A stretch of DNA of 64,000 bases, from the NCBI RefSeq assembly GCF_049472675.1, contig NZ_JAPNXM010000003.1, positions 167,331 to 231,330 of the forward strand. Reading direction: 5' to 3'. Source of the stretch: Deferribacter thermophilus (GTDB taxonomy: Bacteria; Chrysiogenota; Deferribacteres; Deferribacterales; Deferribacteraceae). The notes beneath the pieces are model-generated. The model worked only from the letters and a program-made list of their open reading frames with translations, searched no databases and was not told the origin of the DNA. This document shows, in pieces, positions 53,105 through 62,439 of this stretch (position 1 is its first letter; every line of letters begins with the position of its first letter). Both the position numbers and the translations under genes were made by a program.

Positions 53105-55438
53105 TCATGCTTCTAAATATTTTTCTATATTATCAACCATCGTCCAAATACCACATGGACATATTCCTGCACAAATACCACAACCAATACACTTATTAGG
53201 GTCACTATAATATTCAAAAGTCCCATCATCATTTTGAATTCTCACAATTGCCTGTTCAGGACAAACATCTTTACACATTTCACAATCTCTACAAAAGCCA
53301 CAACTCATACACCTATCTTTCTCAAATTCAGGCTCTTTTTCAGCTACAGCCATTGGATTCAAAAGCGGATAATATTCCTTTTTAACTTTATCTTGAGGAA
53401 TCATTGGAGCTTTTTTGAAATCATCAAGAGGTAACCCTCTAAACATTCTATCGATATTTAAAGCAATTTTTCTTCCATCACCAAGTGCGTGTGTAAAAAG
53501 CCCCAACTTTATAGCATCACCAGCTACAAAAACCTTGTTATTTACTTCTGATTGCAAAAATTCATTAATCTTTGCTTTCCCTTTTTCATCAAGATATTCT
53601 GATGGTAAAAATGAAAAATCTGGCCTATCACCTATCGACACAATCACAGTATCAGCCTCAATAAATCGCCCATCTTTTAAATAAACACCCTTTTCATCAA
53701 TCTTTTCAGTGTAAGCTGGCCATAATATTTTCGCACCAAGTTTTTTAGCTTCCTCAATCTCCTTTTCAAAAGCAGCTGGCTTTTGTATATCAAGAGCCAC
53801 GACCTCTTTTGCACCAAGTTTGTATGCAGTTAGCACCACATCCATTCCAGCATTTCCTGCACCGATAACAACTACTTTTTCCCCTATCTTTGGTTTTTCC
53901 CCTCTATTTACAGCTTTTAGAAAATCAAGCCCTTTGACTAATCTTTCATGCCCTTCTACTGGTAAAACTACTGGATTATGTGCACCCACAGCAATTACTA
54001 CCGCATCATACTCCTTTGTAAGTTTATCAAAAAGTTCTTTATCTACATTAACTTCTGTTTTAACATTTACTCCCGTATTTAAAATTCTTTTTAGCTCTGT
54101 CTCCAAAATCTCCTGATTTAAACGCTCAGGTGGTATTACCTGCTTTAACTTACCACCAATTACTTTATCCTTTTCATAAATATCTACCTGATATCCAAAT
54201 TTTCTAAGTTGCCATGCACAAGAAAGACCACTTGCACCAGCACCTATTATTGCTACCTTTTCTTTCTTCTCTTCACCTGGTTTGAAATCAAACCCAACAT
54301 CCTTGCTCAGTAAACCAAGCTCTTTTATTCTAACAGGTACATCAACATATTTCCTTGAACATTCATCCATACAAAGATTTGGACAGACCTGACCACAAAC
54401 TGAGGCTGGAAAAGGGCTATAATCTAACACTAATTCTAATGCCTCTTTTACTTTCCCTTGTCTTAAAAGTGCTATTCTTTTCTGTGTTGGAATGTATGTT
54501 GGACAGTTGTATTCACAAGGAGCAGAATATTTTGCATTTCTCCATTCAGGATATTTTAATCTTAAATCGCCTCGTTCTACAAAATCAGCGACTTTCCAAT
54601 CTTCTTCAATCAAATCACCAAAAATGCCACCTTCCACCCACTTATGCTCTCTAAAGTCTTTAACTGGAATAAGTAATTTAAGTTGTCTTTCCTCATAAGT
54701 TTTTGCAACTATTTTTTTCCATTCCTCAAACTTTGTTAATTTGTCATAAAGCTCAAGTCTTTCTATTTTACTTAAAAACTCTTTTAAACCTTTGGCCAGA
54801 AAATCTTTATCCGCTTCATTTAAATCCATCAACCAAACATCATCACTTAAATCTTTCACAGGTCCCCTTACATAGACAGTACCACCAACCATACCAACAC
54901 AACTTCTCTTACCTAAAACTGATTCGTAGTTTTCACAGTCATAACCACAAACTACAGCAATACCACCCCCCATAAACTCAAAACTAAAAGAACCTGTATT
55001 TTTCAAAACCCAAAACTCTGGAGGAGGAAATTTTGGGTCATGTTTCATCAATGCGCCAGATCTTGTCCCTACTCTTCCTGCAACAAAGATTTTACCTGTT
55101 GCTGCACAATGAGCAGTAGTATCCCCTCCATCCCCCTTTAAAATGATTTCGGCACCAGCATTTAACCAGCCAACATCCGCAGGAGCTGGACCTTCAATAA
55201 TAATTTGGGTACCTTGCATACCCATAGAACCAACACGTTGCCCAGGGTTTGTAATCTTAAACTTTAAAGGTCTCCCTTCTTTGTCCCATAAAGGCCCACC
55301 TATATCATGCTGGCCACAACCTATGACTTCAAATTCTGTATAACCTTCATCTAACTTTTTATATATCTCCTGTAATAATTTTTGAGTTGATATCCTTTTA
55401 CCGTTTACAATCCCTTCTATTTTAGCAACTTTTCCCAT
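53105..55438 (-). CDS. Glutamate synthase, GXGXG domain fused to GltD-like NAD(P)H oxidoreductase and ferredoxin
   Basis: 777 residues. In order: a GltB C-terminal GXGXG-type beta-helix domain (residues about 1-250; GCGQHDIGGPLWDKEGRPLK), and an N-terminal GltD-type Fe-S domain with CEYNCPTYIPTQ and the CGQVCPNLCMDECSR cluster. FAD and NAD Rossmann domains follow (VAIIGAGASGLSCAWQL; VVVIGAGNAGMDVVL), then two [4Fe-4S] ferredoxin motifs at the end (CIGCGICAGICPCG). It supplies electrons from NAD(P)H and the structural beta-helix. The start is ATG 55438-55436, with GGAGG five bases before; a longer frame to 55456 overlaps the upstream gene. Confidence 0.88.
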   Translation of the reverse strand: MGKVAKIEGIVNGKRISTQKLLQEIYKKLDEGYTEFEVIGCGQHDIGGPLWDKEGRPLKFKITNPGQRVGSMGMQGTQIIIEGPAPADVGWLNAGAEIILKGDGGDTTAHCAATGKIFVAGRVGTRSGALMKHDPKFPPPEFWVLKNTGSFSFEFMGGGIAVVCGYDCENYESVLGKRSCVGMVGGTVYVRGPVKDLSDDVWLMDLNEADKDFLAKGLKEFLSKIERLELYDKLTKFEEWKKIVAKTYEERQLKLLIPVKDFREHKWVEGGIFGDLIEEDWKVADFVERGDLRLKYPEWRNAKYSAPCEYNCPTYIPTQKRIALLRQGKVKEALELVLDYSPFPASVCGQVCPNLCMDECSRKYVDVPVRIKELGLLSKDVGFDFKPGEEKKEKVAIIGAGASGLSCAWQLRKFGYQVDIYEKDKVIGGKLKQVIPPERLNQEILETELKRILNTGVNVKTEVNVDKELFDKLTKEYDAVVIAVGAHNPVVLPVEGHERLVKGLDFLKAVNRGEKPKIGEKVVVIGAGNAGMDVVLTAYKLGAKEVVALDIQKPAAFEKEIEEAKKLGAKILWPAYTEKIDEKGVYLKDGRFIEADTVIVSIGDRPDFSFLPSEYLDEKGKAKINEFLQSEVNNKVFVAGDAIKLGLFTHALGDGRKIALNIDRMFRGLPLDDFKKAPMIPQDKVKKEYYPLLNPMAVAEKEPEFEKDRCMSCGFCRDCEMCKDVCPEQAIVRIQNDDGTFEYYSDPNKCIGCGICAGICPCGIWTMVDNIEKYLEA

Positions 55439-55449
55439 CTCATCCTCCA

Positions 55450-57090
55450 TTAGCATGCATACTGAATTTTAAGCCTATCAGCCACTGCCTTATCAGTAGC
55501 TATCAAAGCATCTGAACGACCAACTGGAAGCGAACTATTACCAATAGGAGCCATCAACTTTTTCAGTTCATGATCAACAGATAAGAAGTAATTAACAATA
55601 TTTTCTGCTACTTTATCTATATCAAGCCTTTTTACCAATACAGGATTTTGTGTACAAATACCAACAGGACATAACCCTGTATTGCATGCATTACATTTTC
55701 CGTTGTCATTTCCCACACAGCCAGCAAGCTGTAACATCAACTTACCAGTAAAAATTCCATTTGCACCAAGACATATCATTTTAAATGCATCAGCAGCAAG
55801 ATTCCAGCCTTTCCCCATACCTCCTGCAGCCCAAAGAGGGATTTGCCCCTGCTTACCCTGATGTACAGCTGCCAAATAACAATCCCTAAGTTTTGAAACA
55901 ATAGGATGACCTGTATGATCAAGAGAAATTTCATGTGCTGCTCCAGTACCTCCATCAATCCCATCGAGGAAAAAACCACCAACAATATTATATGGATCTC
56001 TAAGTAAGTTATTATATACAGAAACACTTGTTGCACTTGCAGCAACCTTTATAGCAACAGGCACTCTAAATTTAAATGCTGCATTAAAAGATAAAAACAT
56101 CTTTTGAACACTCTCTTCAATAGAGTAAAGCCCTTGATGGTTTGGAGGGCTTAACAGATCAGCTTTAGGAACACCTCTAATTTCCTGAATATGTCTAGCC
56201 ACCTTTTTTGCCTGCAACAAACCTCCATCTCCTGGTTTAGCACCTTGACCTATTTTTATTAAAATACCAGCAGGATCTTCTACCATTTCAGGCATAGCAT
56301 TAATAATCCTGTTCCACCCAAAATGACCTGAGGCAATCTGCAAAATCATATATTTTAAATATTTAGATTTTAGCAATCTAACAGGAACCCCTCCCTCCCC
56401 ACTACACATTCTTATTGGGATTCCTGCTTCTTCATTTAAATAAGCCGTAGCAATTGCCAACGCTTCCCACATTCTCCAGGAAAGGGCACCGATGGACATA
56501 TCCCCAATTATGATAGGATATATCCATCTCACAGGTGGGGTTTTCTCCCTTTCCACAAGCTTCCCATCTCTTATTTCAAAAGGTATCTCCTGAGGAGGTA
56601 ATACTCGTCCAAAAGGTGCTAGTAAGTCAAAAGTATGTCTTTGGGCATCAAGTGATGGGTCAGTCATCTGAGAAATTCTACCTATTTTTATTTTATCAAG
56701 AGTCCTTGCACTAGTTTCAAGATTATTTCTACCACCCCTTTTGAAAGGATCTCCAGTTACAGATCTATATTTTGCCTGAAACCTATGATCAGGGTTTCTC
56801 ACTGGTCTAATGGCATCATTAGGGCAAACCTTCTCACAAATACCACATCCTCTACAAAAATTATACTCATTTACAACCTGCTTAATGACAGGGATAGTTT
56901 GAAAAATTACTTTTGGATTAGGAGTAATATCATCACTCACAACTTTTCTTCTTCTTTCTACTCTTGCCTCTATAGCTTTAAAAGGGCATGCAGCAACACA
57001 TCTTCCACAAAGAGTACACCTATCATGTTTATATTCTATTTGCCAAAAAAGATCATCTTTTGCCAGCTCATTCACTCTCATTGTTGCCAT
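55450..57090 (-). CDS. Glutamate synthase FMN/synthase domain protein with N-terminal ferredoxins
   Basis: 546 residues: the FMN-binding alpha/beta barrel half of glutamate synthase as a separate protein, typical of archaea and some thermophiles. N-terminal ferredoxin motifs are CTLCGRCVAACPFKAIEA and CRGCGICEKVCPNDAIRPV. The synthase part has SIGALSWRMWEALA, GQGAKPGDGGLLQAKKV and LDGIDGGTGAAHE. The 3Fe-4S cysteines lie in CVGNDNGKCNACNTGLCPVG. It binds 2-oxoglutarate and the ammonia channelled from the amidotransferase. It overlaps the amidotransferase gene by 13 bases. Confidence 0.92.
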   Translation of the reverse strand: MATMRVNELAKDDLFWQIEYKHDRCTLCGRCVAACPFKAIEARVERRRKVVSDDITPNPKVIFQTIPVIKQVVNEYNFCRGCGICEKVCPNDAIRPVRNPDHRFQAKYRSVTGDPFKRGGRNNLETSARTLDKIKIGRISQMTDPSLDAQRHTFDLLAPFGRVLPPQEIPFEIRDGKLVEREKTPPVRWIYPIIIGDMSIGALSWRMWEALAIATAYLNEEAGIPIRMCSGEGGVPVRLLKSKYLKYMILQIASGHFGWNRIINAMPEMVEDPAGILIKIGQGAKPGDGGLLQAKKVARHIQEIRGVPKADLLSPPNHQGLYSIEESVQKMFLSFNAAFKFRVPVAIKVAASATSVSVYNNLLRDPYNIVGGFFLDGIDGGTGAAHEISLDHTGHPIVSKLRDCYLAAVHQGKQGQIPLWAAGGMGKGWNLAADAFKMICLGANGIFTGKLMLQLAGCVGNDNGKCNACNTGLCPVGICTQNPVLVKRLDIDKVAENIVNYFLSVDHELKKLMAPIGNSSLPVGRSDALIATDKAVADRLKIQYAC

Positions 57091-58184
57091 CTTTGAACCT
57101 CCAAATCATTGTTAATAACAACCATTTCTCTCTCGTTTGGATAAATATCTTGCTCCCAGTCTCTATTAGGCAAAATCTCATTTATACCTGTTACTTCTGA
57201 GGTTATAATTGCAGTATCATCAGTATATCCCACAACAACAGGTCTTAATTTTTTCGAGTCACAGCATGTAAATAATGTGCCATCAGGCAACACACCAATA
57301 ATCGTATTTGGACCATTTATTTCTAAATGAGCAAGAGACGCTCTAATTTTTAGCAAAACTTCTCTATCTTCCCTCAAATCAATCTCTTCAAAAGGTAATG
57401 GAGTAATGACATGTTTATAGTAAATTAAAGGCCACTTTAAAATTCTATGAATATAATGAAGCGTATATAAAAAACATTGAGAGTCAGATTCAAAACCTAT
57501 ATACCCTTTATAAAGTTTTTTTTGAAAATCCCTATTTTTTTCATAAAAAGTATTCTCACCATTTGCTAAAGCTGTATAACCTTGCAAAAAGAATGGATGA
57601 GCAGCATACCTAACAATATCATAGTTAGTATTTTGCCTACATTGAGCTGTAATTATTTTAGCCTTTAATTCATCACTTTCTTCCCACAGGCCAAAATACT
57701 CCCCAATATCTGTAGGATCACCTATTTCTTTCAATGTAATAACATCTGGCCAAAAAGAGTAAACATATCCTTCATCATTAACTTCTAAGGCTCTTCTAAT
57801 TTTTAATCTAATGTCTACTAAGAGCTCTTCTTTTTCCTCTTTTGTTGCATATTTATAACTTTTAGGATACTGCAAAACTAAAAATATATAATTTGGCATT
57901 GGTTCAATTTTAAGCCATTCCCGCGGATGAGTCTCAGGTGCCCATTGCATTATCCTAACAAAACCTGCTTCATGTAATATATTATCAGCTATTTGCATCC
58001 CCTCATCTGTACAAGCTAAAGATAAAATTGGTAAATCTTTATAATTTTCAAAAACTCCCCCTAAATCCTGCATAACCATAGCAAATCCAGAATTATCATG
58101 CCCCTTTTGTTGAGAACGCATCAGTTTTAATGCCTTAGAAGGGTGAACATATTTTTTTGATTTTATAGCTCCAATTCTGCACAT
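57078..58184 (-). CDS. Glutamate synthase glutaminase (class II amidotransferase) subunit
   Basis: 368 residues. The first visible residues, MCRIGAIKSK, expose the catalytic Cys2 after Met removal, as in Ntn amidotransferases. I therefore start at ATG 58184-58182, with GGGAGGTG upstream; the GTG three codons earlier overlaps the SD. The chain has the class II features GHDNSGFAM and CQFLYTLHYIHR-like SQCFLYTLHYI. It hydrolyses glutamine and passes ammonia to the synthase subunit encoded next. The three genes (this, FMN, GXGXG-GltD) form one operon. Confidence 0.9.
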   Translation of the reverse strand: MCRIGAIKSKKYVHPSKALKLMRSQQKGHDNSGFAMVMQDLGGVFENYKDLPILSLACTDEGMQIADNILHEAGFVRIMQWAPETHPREWLKIEPMPNYIFLVLQYPKSYKYATKEEKEELLVDIRLKIRRALEVNDEGYVYSFWPDVITLKEIGDPTDIGEYFGLWEESDELKAKIITAQCRQNTNYDIVRYAAHPFFLQGYTALANGENTFYEKNRDFQKKLYKGYIGFESDSQCFLYTLHYIHRILKWPLIYYKHVITPLPFEEIDLREDREVLLKIRASLAHLEINGPNTIIGVLPDGTLFTCCDSKKLRPVVVGYTDDTAIITSEVTGINEILPNRDWEQDIYPNEREMVVINNDLEVQRWQQ

Positions 58185-58204
58185 TGTATACACCTCCCAC
58201 TAAA

Positions 58205-58233
58205 CTTATATTATTATGTATTCTATATGTCAA
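58205..58233 (-). promoter_or_regulatory. Promoter of the glutamate synthase operon
   Basis: Minus strand: TTGACA (58228-58233), a 17-base spacer, TATAAG (58205-58210), 21 bases before the amidotransferase start. No sigma-54 motif was seen, so basal expression is probably constitutive. Confidence 0.7.
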
Positions 58234-58410
58234 TAATAATTTTATTAGGCTATTATGTGTTTTATTGTAACATTAATAGGGATTCTCGATTAATTCAGTA
58301 CCATATTTTTAACTTATTGTTAGGTCTATTTTTTTATTTTTCATTAATCAGCTTGATTTTTTGCTCTTAAAATTGTATTTCTAACATCAAATTACATTGG
58401 TAGGTATGAT

Positions 58411-58719
58411 ATGTTTGGTTTTGGAATGTCAGAGTTAATTTTAATACTAATAATAGCCCTAATTGTAATAGGTCCTAGGAAATTACCCGAAGTAGCAAAA
58501 GCTCTTGGTAAAGGGTATGCTGAATTTAGAAAAGCTTTAAATGAATTTAAAGAAGCTGTAAATGTAGATATCGATTCTGATACAACTAATACTACATCTA
58601 AAAAACAGTCTTTAACAGAAATATATAATTCAAAATGGGAAGAAGCAATTTTAGATTCTGATTCTCAAGAAGAAAATGTTGGTAACAAAGATAGCAATAA
58701 TGACAAAAACAATGCTTAA
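58411..58719 (+). CDS. tatA: Sec-independent translocase protein TatA/TatB
   Basis: 102 residues: a short N-terminal transmembrane helix (MSELILILIIALIVIGPRKL), a conserved GPRKLPEVAKALGKG hinge and amphipathic helix, and an acidic, Asp/Asn-rich tail. It forms the Tat pore with TatC, next gene downstream. TatB and TatA cannot be told apart safely here; only one is present in the cluster. Confidence 0.9.
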   Translation: MFGFGMSELILILIIALIVIGPRKLPEVAKALGKGYAEFRKALNEFKEAVNVDIDSDTTNTTSKKQSLTEIYNSKWEEAILDSDSQEENVGNKDSNNDKNNA

Positions 58720-58722
58720 TGG

Positions 58723-59484
58723 ATGGTTAATATGTCAAATGTAGATGATAAACTCTCTCTCACTGCTCACTTAGAAGAGCTTAGAAGTAGATTGATAAAA
58801 TCATTGATAGTTGTTGTGCTTGCTTTTATAGTTTGTTACTCACAAAGTAAATATATTTTCGATTTTATAACTGCTCCCCTTGTGAAAGTTTTACCAGAAA
58901 AATCTTCTTTAGCTATTTTAAAGTTAACAGAAGGCTTTTTTACTGAATTAAAACTATCACTAATGGCTGCAATATTTTTTAGTATGCCATTTATTTTATA
59001 TCAAATCTGGAAGTTTGTAGCACCAGGGCTATATGCTCATGAAAGACGCTATGTGGTCTCTTTTGTTATAGTATCATCCATACTTTTTTTTACTGGTGCT
59101 GTCTTTGCATACTATATAGTGTTCCCTTTTGGTTTTCAGTTTTTCTTAAGTTATGCCAAAGGCTATGTTATAGCAAACCTTTCAATTCAATGGTATCTTT
59201 CTTTTGTAGTGAGATTAATTATGGGGTTTGGTATAATTTTTGAATTACCTGTTTTTACACTATTTTTAGCCAAAATGGGTATTGTTAAAGCTTCAATGAT
59301 GAAAAAATATAGAAGATATGCAATAGTAGTAATATTTATTGCAGCTGCGATACTTACACCACCAGATGTTTTTACTCAAATGATGATGGCAGGGCCATTA
59401 TTGCTTCTATATGAAATAAGTATCTTTGTCGCAAAAATATTTGGGAAAAAAGAAGACATAAAGAAAGAAGATATATATGAATAA
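58723..59484 (+). CDS. tatC: Sec-independent translocase protein TatC
   Basis: Receptor for twin-arginine signals in the inner membrane. 253 residues with six transmembrane helices; conserved LTAHLEELRSRLIKSL start, PFILYQIWKFVAPGLY and GIIFELPVF. ATG 58732 (MSNVDDK) is an alternative start with GGATGG before it; ATG 58723 has none. The cluster has no visible Tat substrates. Confidence 0.95.
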   Translation: MVNMSNVDDKLSLTAHLEELRSRLIKSLIVVVLAFIVCYSQSKYIFDFITAPLVKVLPEKSSLAILKLTEGFFTELKLSLMAAIFFSMPFILYQIWKFVAPGLYAHERRYVVSFVIVSSILFFTGAVFAYYIVFPFGFQFFLSYAKGYVIANLSIQWYLSFVVRLIMGFGIIFELPVFTLFLAKMGIVKASMMKKYRRYAIVVIFIAAAILTPPDVFTQMMMAGPLLLLYEISIFVAKIFGKKEDIKKEDIYE

Positions 59485-60475
59485 TAAATTAGTAGATAAA
59501 TTTGGGAGATCTTACAAATACTTGCGCATTTCAGTTACTGATAGATGTAATTTTCGTTGCAAATATTGTATGCCCCAACATAATTTTAAGATGTTATCAC
59601 ATCAAGATATTTTAAGTTATGAAGATATAATTTTTATTGTAAAAACATTAACAGAGGTTGGTATAGAAAAAATAAGGATTACAGGTGGAGAACCTTTAGT
59701 TCGTAAAAACATTTCTTACATGTTTGAACAATTAGGTAAAATTGAAAAAATAAAAGACCTAACACTTACTACTAACGGTTCTTTATTAAAAAAATACGCT
59801 AAAGTGATTTTTGATTCAGGAGTTAGAAGAATTAACATTAGTCTTGATTCATTAAAAGATGACAGATATGAATATATTACAGGTGGTTTTAACTTAAAAC
59901 ATATTATCGATTCTATAAATTATGCAAAATCTATCGGTTTTAATCCTATCAAAATTAATGTTGTTGCAATTAAAGGTTTTAATGATGATGAAATATTAGA
60001 CTTTTGTGATTTTGCTGCTAAAAATAGTTTCAATGTTCGTTTTATAGAGTTTATGCCACTTGAAAGTTCAATCGAATGGAAAAAAGAAAATATTTTAACT
60101 GGAAAAGAAATTATCGATATTATTTCAAAACAATATGAAGTAAAAAAAATTGACAAAAACAAATACTCAGGTCCTTCTGAGGATTATTTACTTTCTAACG
60201 GAGCTAAAATAGGTATTATCACACCTATTTCAAACCACTTTTGTAATAGTTGCGACAAACTCCGCCTAACTGCTGACGGTAAATTACGACCATGTTTACT
60301 ATCTAATTATGAAGTTGACTTAAAACCTGCTATTATAAACTCTGATAAAGAGCTTTTATTAAAACTTATCAACGATTCACTAAACTTAAAATATGAAAAA
60401 CACAGCGTTGACTGTTCTGAGAACAATTCTAAAAACGGTAAATACGGTAGAAACATGTTTGAAATTGGGGGATAA
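59477..60475 (+). CDS. moaA: GTP 3',8-cyclase MoaA (molybdenum cofactor synthesis)
   Basis: First step of molybdopterin synthesis. The radical SAM motif is CNFRCKYC (DRCNFRCKYCMPQ). The C-terminal Fe-S cysteines lie in NHFCNSCDKLRLTADGKLRPC. The protein ends in the GG (FEIGG) that MoaA needs for activity. 332 residues. It overlaps tatC by eight bases, a plausible coupling since molybdoenzymes are often Tat substrates (inference). Confidence 0.97.
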   Translation: MNNKLVDKFGRSYKYLRISVTDRCNFRCKYCMPQHNFKMLSHQDILSYEDIIFIVKTLTEVGIEKIRITGGEPLVRKNISYMFEQLGKIEKIKDLTLTTNGSLLKKYAKVIFDSGVRRINISLDSLKDDRYEYITGGFNLKHIIDSINYAKSIGFNPIKINVVAIKGFNDDEILDFCDFAAKNSFNVRFIEFMPLESSIEWKKENILTGKEIIDIISKQYEVKKIDKNKYSGPSEDYLLSNGAKIGIITPISNHFCNSCDKLRLTADGKLRPCLLSNYEVDLKPAIINSDKELLLKLINDSLNLKYEKHSVDCSENNSKNGKYGRNMFEIGG

Positions 60476-60476
60476 A

Positions 60477-61736
60477 ATGAAAATACCTTACGGCAAAGAT
60501 TTTATTGATGTTAATATAAACAAAGATTATGATTTATTTCAGTTAAAAATAGATTCTGCTCCACTTTCTAGTAAAGAAATTTTAGAACGATTAGACAATG
60601 AGCCTATATACAGCGAAAATCTTACTTATTTTATAAAAGATGCCAGAAAAATTCTTTTTATTGTACCTGACATAACTAGAAAATCAGGTTTACAAATTTT
60701 TATAAAAGATTTAATTGAAAAGGTAGAAACTTTCAAAAAAGAATTCTCTATAATTTTTGCCACTGGCACACACAGAAAAGTCACTGATGAAGAAAAAAAA
60801 TTTATACTTACAGAAGAAATCTATAATAAATATAAACATTTATTGATTGATCACGATCCAGATAATATGGATAATCTTGTGTATTTTGGTAAAACTAAAA
60901 ATGGTACACCAATTCTTCTTAATAAAGCTTATCTGGAGCATGATACCATAATACCTATTGCATCAGTTAGTTATCACTACTTTGCTGGATTTGGTGGCGG
61001 GAGAAAAATGATTCTACCAGGTATAGCTGCAAGAAAAAGTGCACTCAACAATCATAAATTAGTTTTAGATGAAAGGAATATGAGAAAACACCCTTTAGCT
61101 TCAACAGGTAATTTAAAACAAAATCCTGTAAATGATGATATAGTCGAAGCAGTTATGATTGCTAGAAGAGCTAAATTCTTTTTTACTATTAATACAATAC
61201 TAAATGATAAAGGTGAAATTATAGATTTAACATGCGGCGATCTATTTATGTCACATATTGAAGCAACTGAAAGATTAAAAAAATATACAATGATAACCGC
61301 TAATAAAAAATATGACACAATCATTGTTTCTTGTGGAGGATACCCAAAAGATATCAATATGGTTCAAGCTCAAAAATCGTTGGATAGAGTAATCCCAATA
61401 GCTGCAAACAATGCAAATATTATTTTTTTTGCAGAGTGTGTTGATGGTTATGGAAATAACTATTTCGAAGAATTTTTTGATATACCAACCGCTGAAGAAA
61501 TGTTTAAAACATTAATTAATGATTACCAGATAAATAGACAAACAGCTTATTCATTAAAAGCAAAAACTGAAAATTATAATGTCTATTTGTATTCAAATTT
61601 TAGCGAATATGATTCTAAAAGGATGGGTTTTATAAAAATAAATTCAATAGAAGAAATTTATAATATTATTAATAAAACAAACAATATTGCTATTGTCCCT
61701 GACGCATACAACATATTCTTCAACACAGATTTATAA
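60477..61736 (+). CDS. LarA-family nickel-pincer racemase-like protein
   Basis: 420 residues when started at ATG 60477, with GGGGGAT before it; the longer frame to 60393 runs back into moaA. Residues matching Lactobacillus LarA catalysis are present: Asp65 and Arg68 (DITRK), His99 (GTHR), His167 (SYHY), the Ni-pincer lysine Lys177 (GFGGGRK), His193 and Lys300 (QAQK). The lactate-racemase function is the prototype, but this broad family includes other 2-hydroxyacid enzymes, so the substrate is open. The LarB/C/E cofactor genes are not in the window. It starts one base after moaA. Confidence 0.87.
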   Translation: MKIPYGKDFIDVNINKDYDLFQLKIDSAPLSSKEILERLDNEPIYSENLTYFIKDARKILFIVPDITRKSGLQIFIKDLIEKVETFKKEFSIIFATGTHRKVTDEEKKFILTEEIYNKYKHLLIDHDPDNMDNLVYFGKTKNGTPILLNKAYLEHDTIIPIASVSYHYFAGFGGGRKMILPGIAARKSALNNHKLVLDERNMRKHPLASTGNLKQNPVNDDIVEAVMIARRAKFFFTINTILNDKGEIIDLTCGDLFMSHIEATERLKKYTMITANKKYDTIIVSCGGYPKDINMVQAQKSLDRVIPIAANNANIIFFAECVDGYGNNYFEEFFDIPTAEEMFKTLINDYQINRQTAYSLKAKTENYNVYLYSNFSEYDSKRMGFIKINSIEEIYNIINKTNNIAIVPDAYNIFFNTDL

Positions 61737-61789
61737 ATAAAAAAAACTTGATTTTTACAAAATTTATAACTATAAACAATATTCCCAAT

Positions 61790-61860
61790 GGCGACGTGGC
61801 CGAGTGGTTAGGCAGCGGTCTGCAAAATCGCGTACCCCGGTTCGATTCCGGGCGTCGCCT
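61790..61860 (+). tRNA. tRNA-Cys (GCA)
   Basis: 71 bases. Acceptor GGCGACG / CGTCGCC with discriminator T, typical of tRNA-Cys. Anticodon loop CTGCAAA gives GCA; T arm has GGTTCGATTCC. The 3' CCA is not encoded, unlike in the tRNA-Asn gene of this window, so it is added by nucleotidyltransferase. Confidence 0.97.
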
Positions 61861-62036
61861 TTTTATACTCCAGTCAAAAGATTTTTTATCATCTTAAAAT
61901 ACCTATCTTTAAACTAATATCATTATTCATACATAGATATTTTACACCCTAATACAGATATTGCTTAAATTTTAATCACAATAATATTTAAATGTATATT
62001 TTTTAATCTTAAACATATATATTTCATCTATTTCTA

Positions 62037-62054
62037 TTGGCATTTTACTTGCTT
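62037..62054 (+). promoter_or_regulatory. Sigma-54 (RpoN) promoter of glnB-amtB
   Basis: TTGGCATTTTACTTGCTT matches the sigma-54 consensus TTGGCAC-N5-TTGCT. GG (62039-62040) and GC (62051-62052) are exactly ten bases apart, the diagnostic spacing. The start of transcription would be near 62063, 22 bases before glnB. An NtrC-type activator site was not clear by eye. Confidence 0.85.
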
Positions 62055-62084
62055 ATCATTAAGAACAAAATAATGGAGGTGCTT

Positions 62085-62423
62085 ATGAAACTTATAAAAG
62101 CAATTATTAAACCTTTTAAACTTGAGGATGTAAAAGAAGCTCTAAATGAATTTGGGATAAGTGGAATGACCATATACGAAGTTAAAGGGTATGGAAGACA
62201 AAAAGGTCATAGTGAGCTTTATCGTGGGGCAGAATATCAAATAGATTTCGTCCCAAAAATTTTAATTGAAATAGTAGTAAATGATGATGTTGTTGATACT
62301 CTGGTGGAATCTATCACAAAAGCTGCAAAAACTGGGAAAATCGGAGATGGAAAGGTTTTTGTAATCCCTGTTGAAAAATCAGTAAGGATCAGAACCGGAG
62401 AATTAAATGAGGCAAGTATTTAA
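62085..62423 (+). CDS. glnB: Nitrogen regulatory protein PII
   Basis: 112 residues. It senses ATP/ADP and 2-oxoglutarate and controls GlnE, AmtB and nitrogen regulators. T-loop with Tyr51 (GHSELYRGAEYQIDFVPK), the uridylylation site; B-loop TGKIGDGKVFV; C-terminal VRIRTGELNEASI. Start ATG 62085 with GGAGG five bases before; a longer frame from 62037 begins inside the promoter. Being upstream of amtB, it could equally be named glnK. Confidence 0.96.
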   Translation: MKLIKAIIKPFKLEDVKEALNEFGISGMTIYEVKGYGRQKGHSELYRGAEYQIDFVPKILIEIVVNDDVVDTLVESITKAAKTGKIGDGKVFVIPVEKSVRIRTGELNEASI

Positions 62424-62439
62424 AAAAGGAGGTTAAGTT

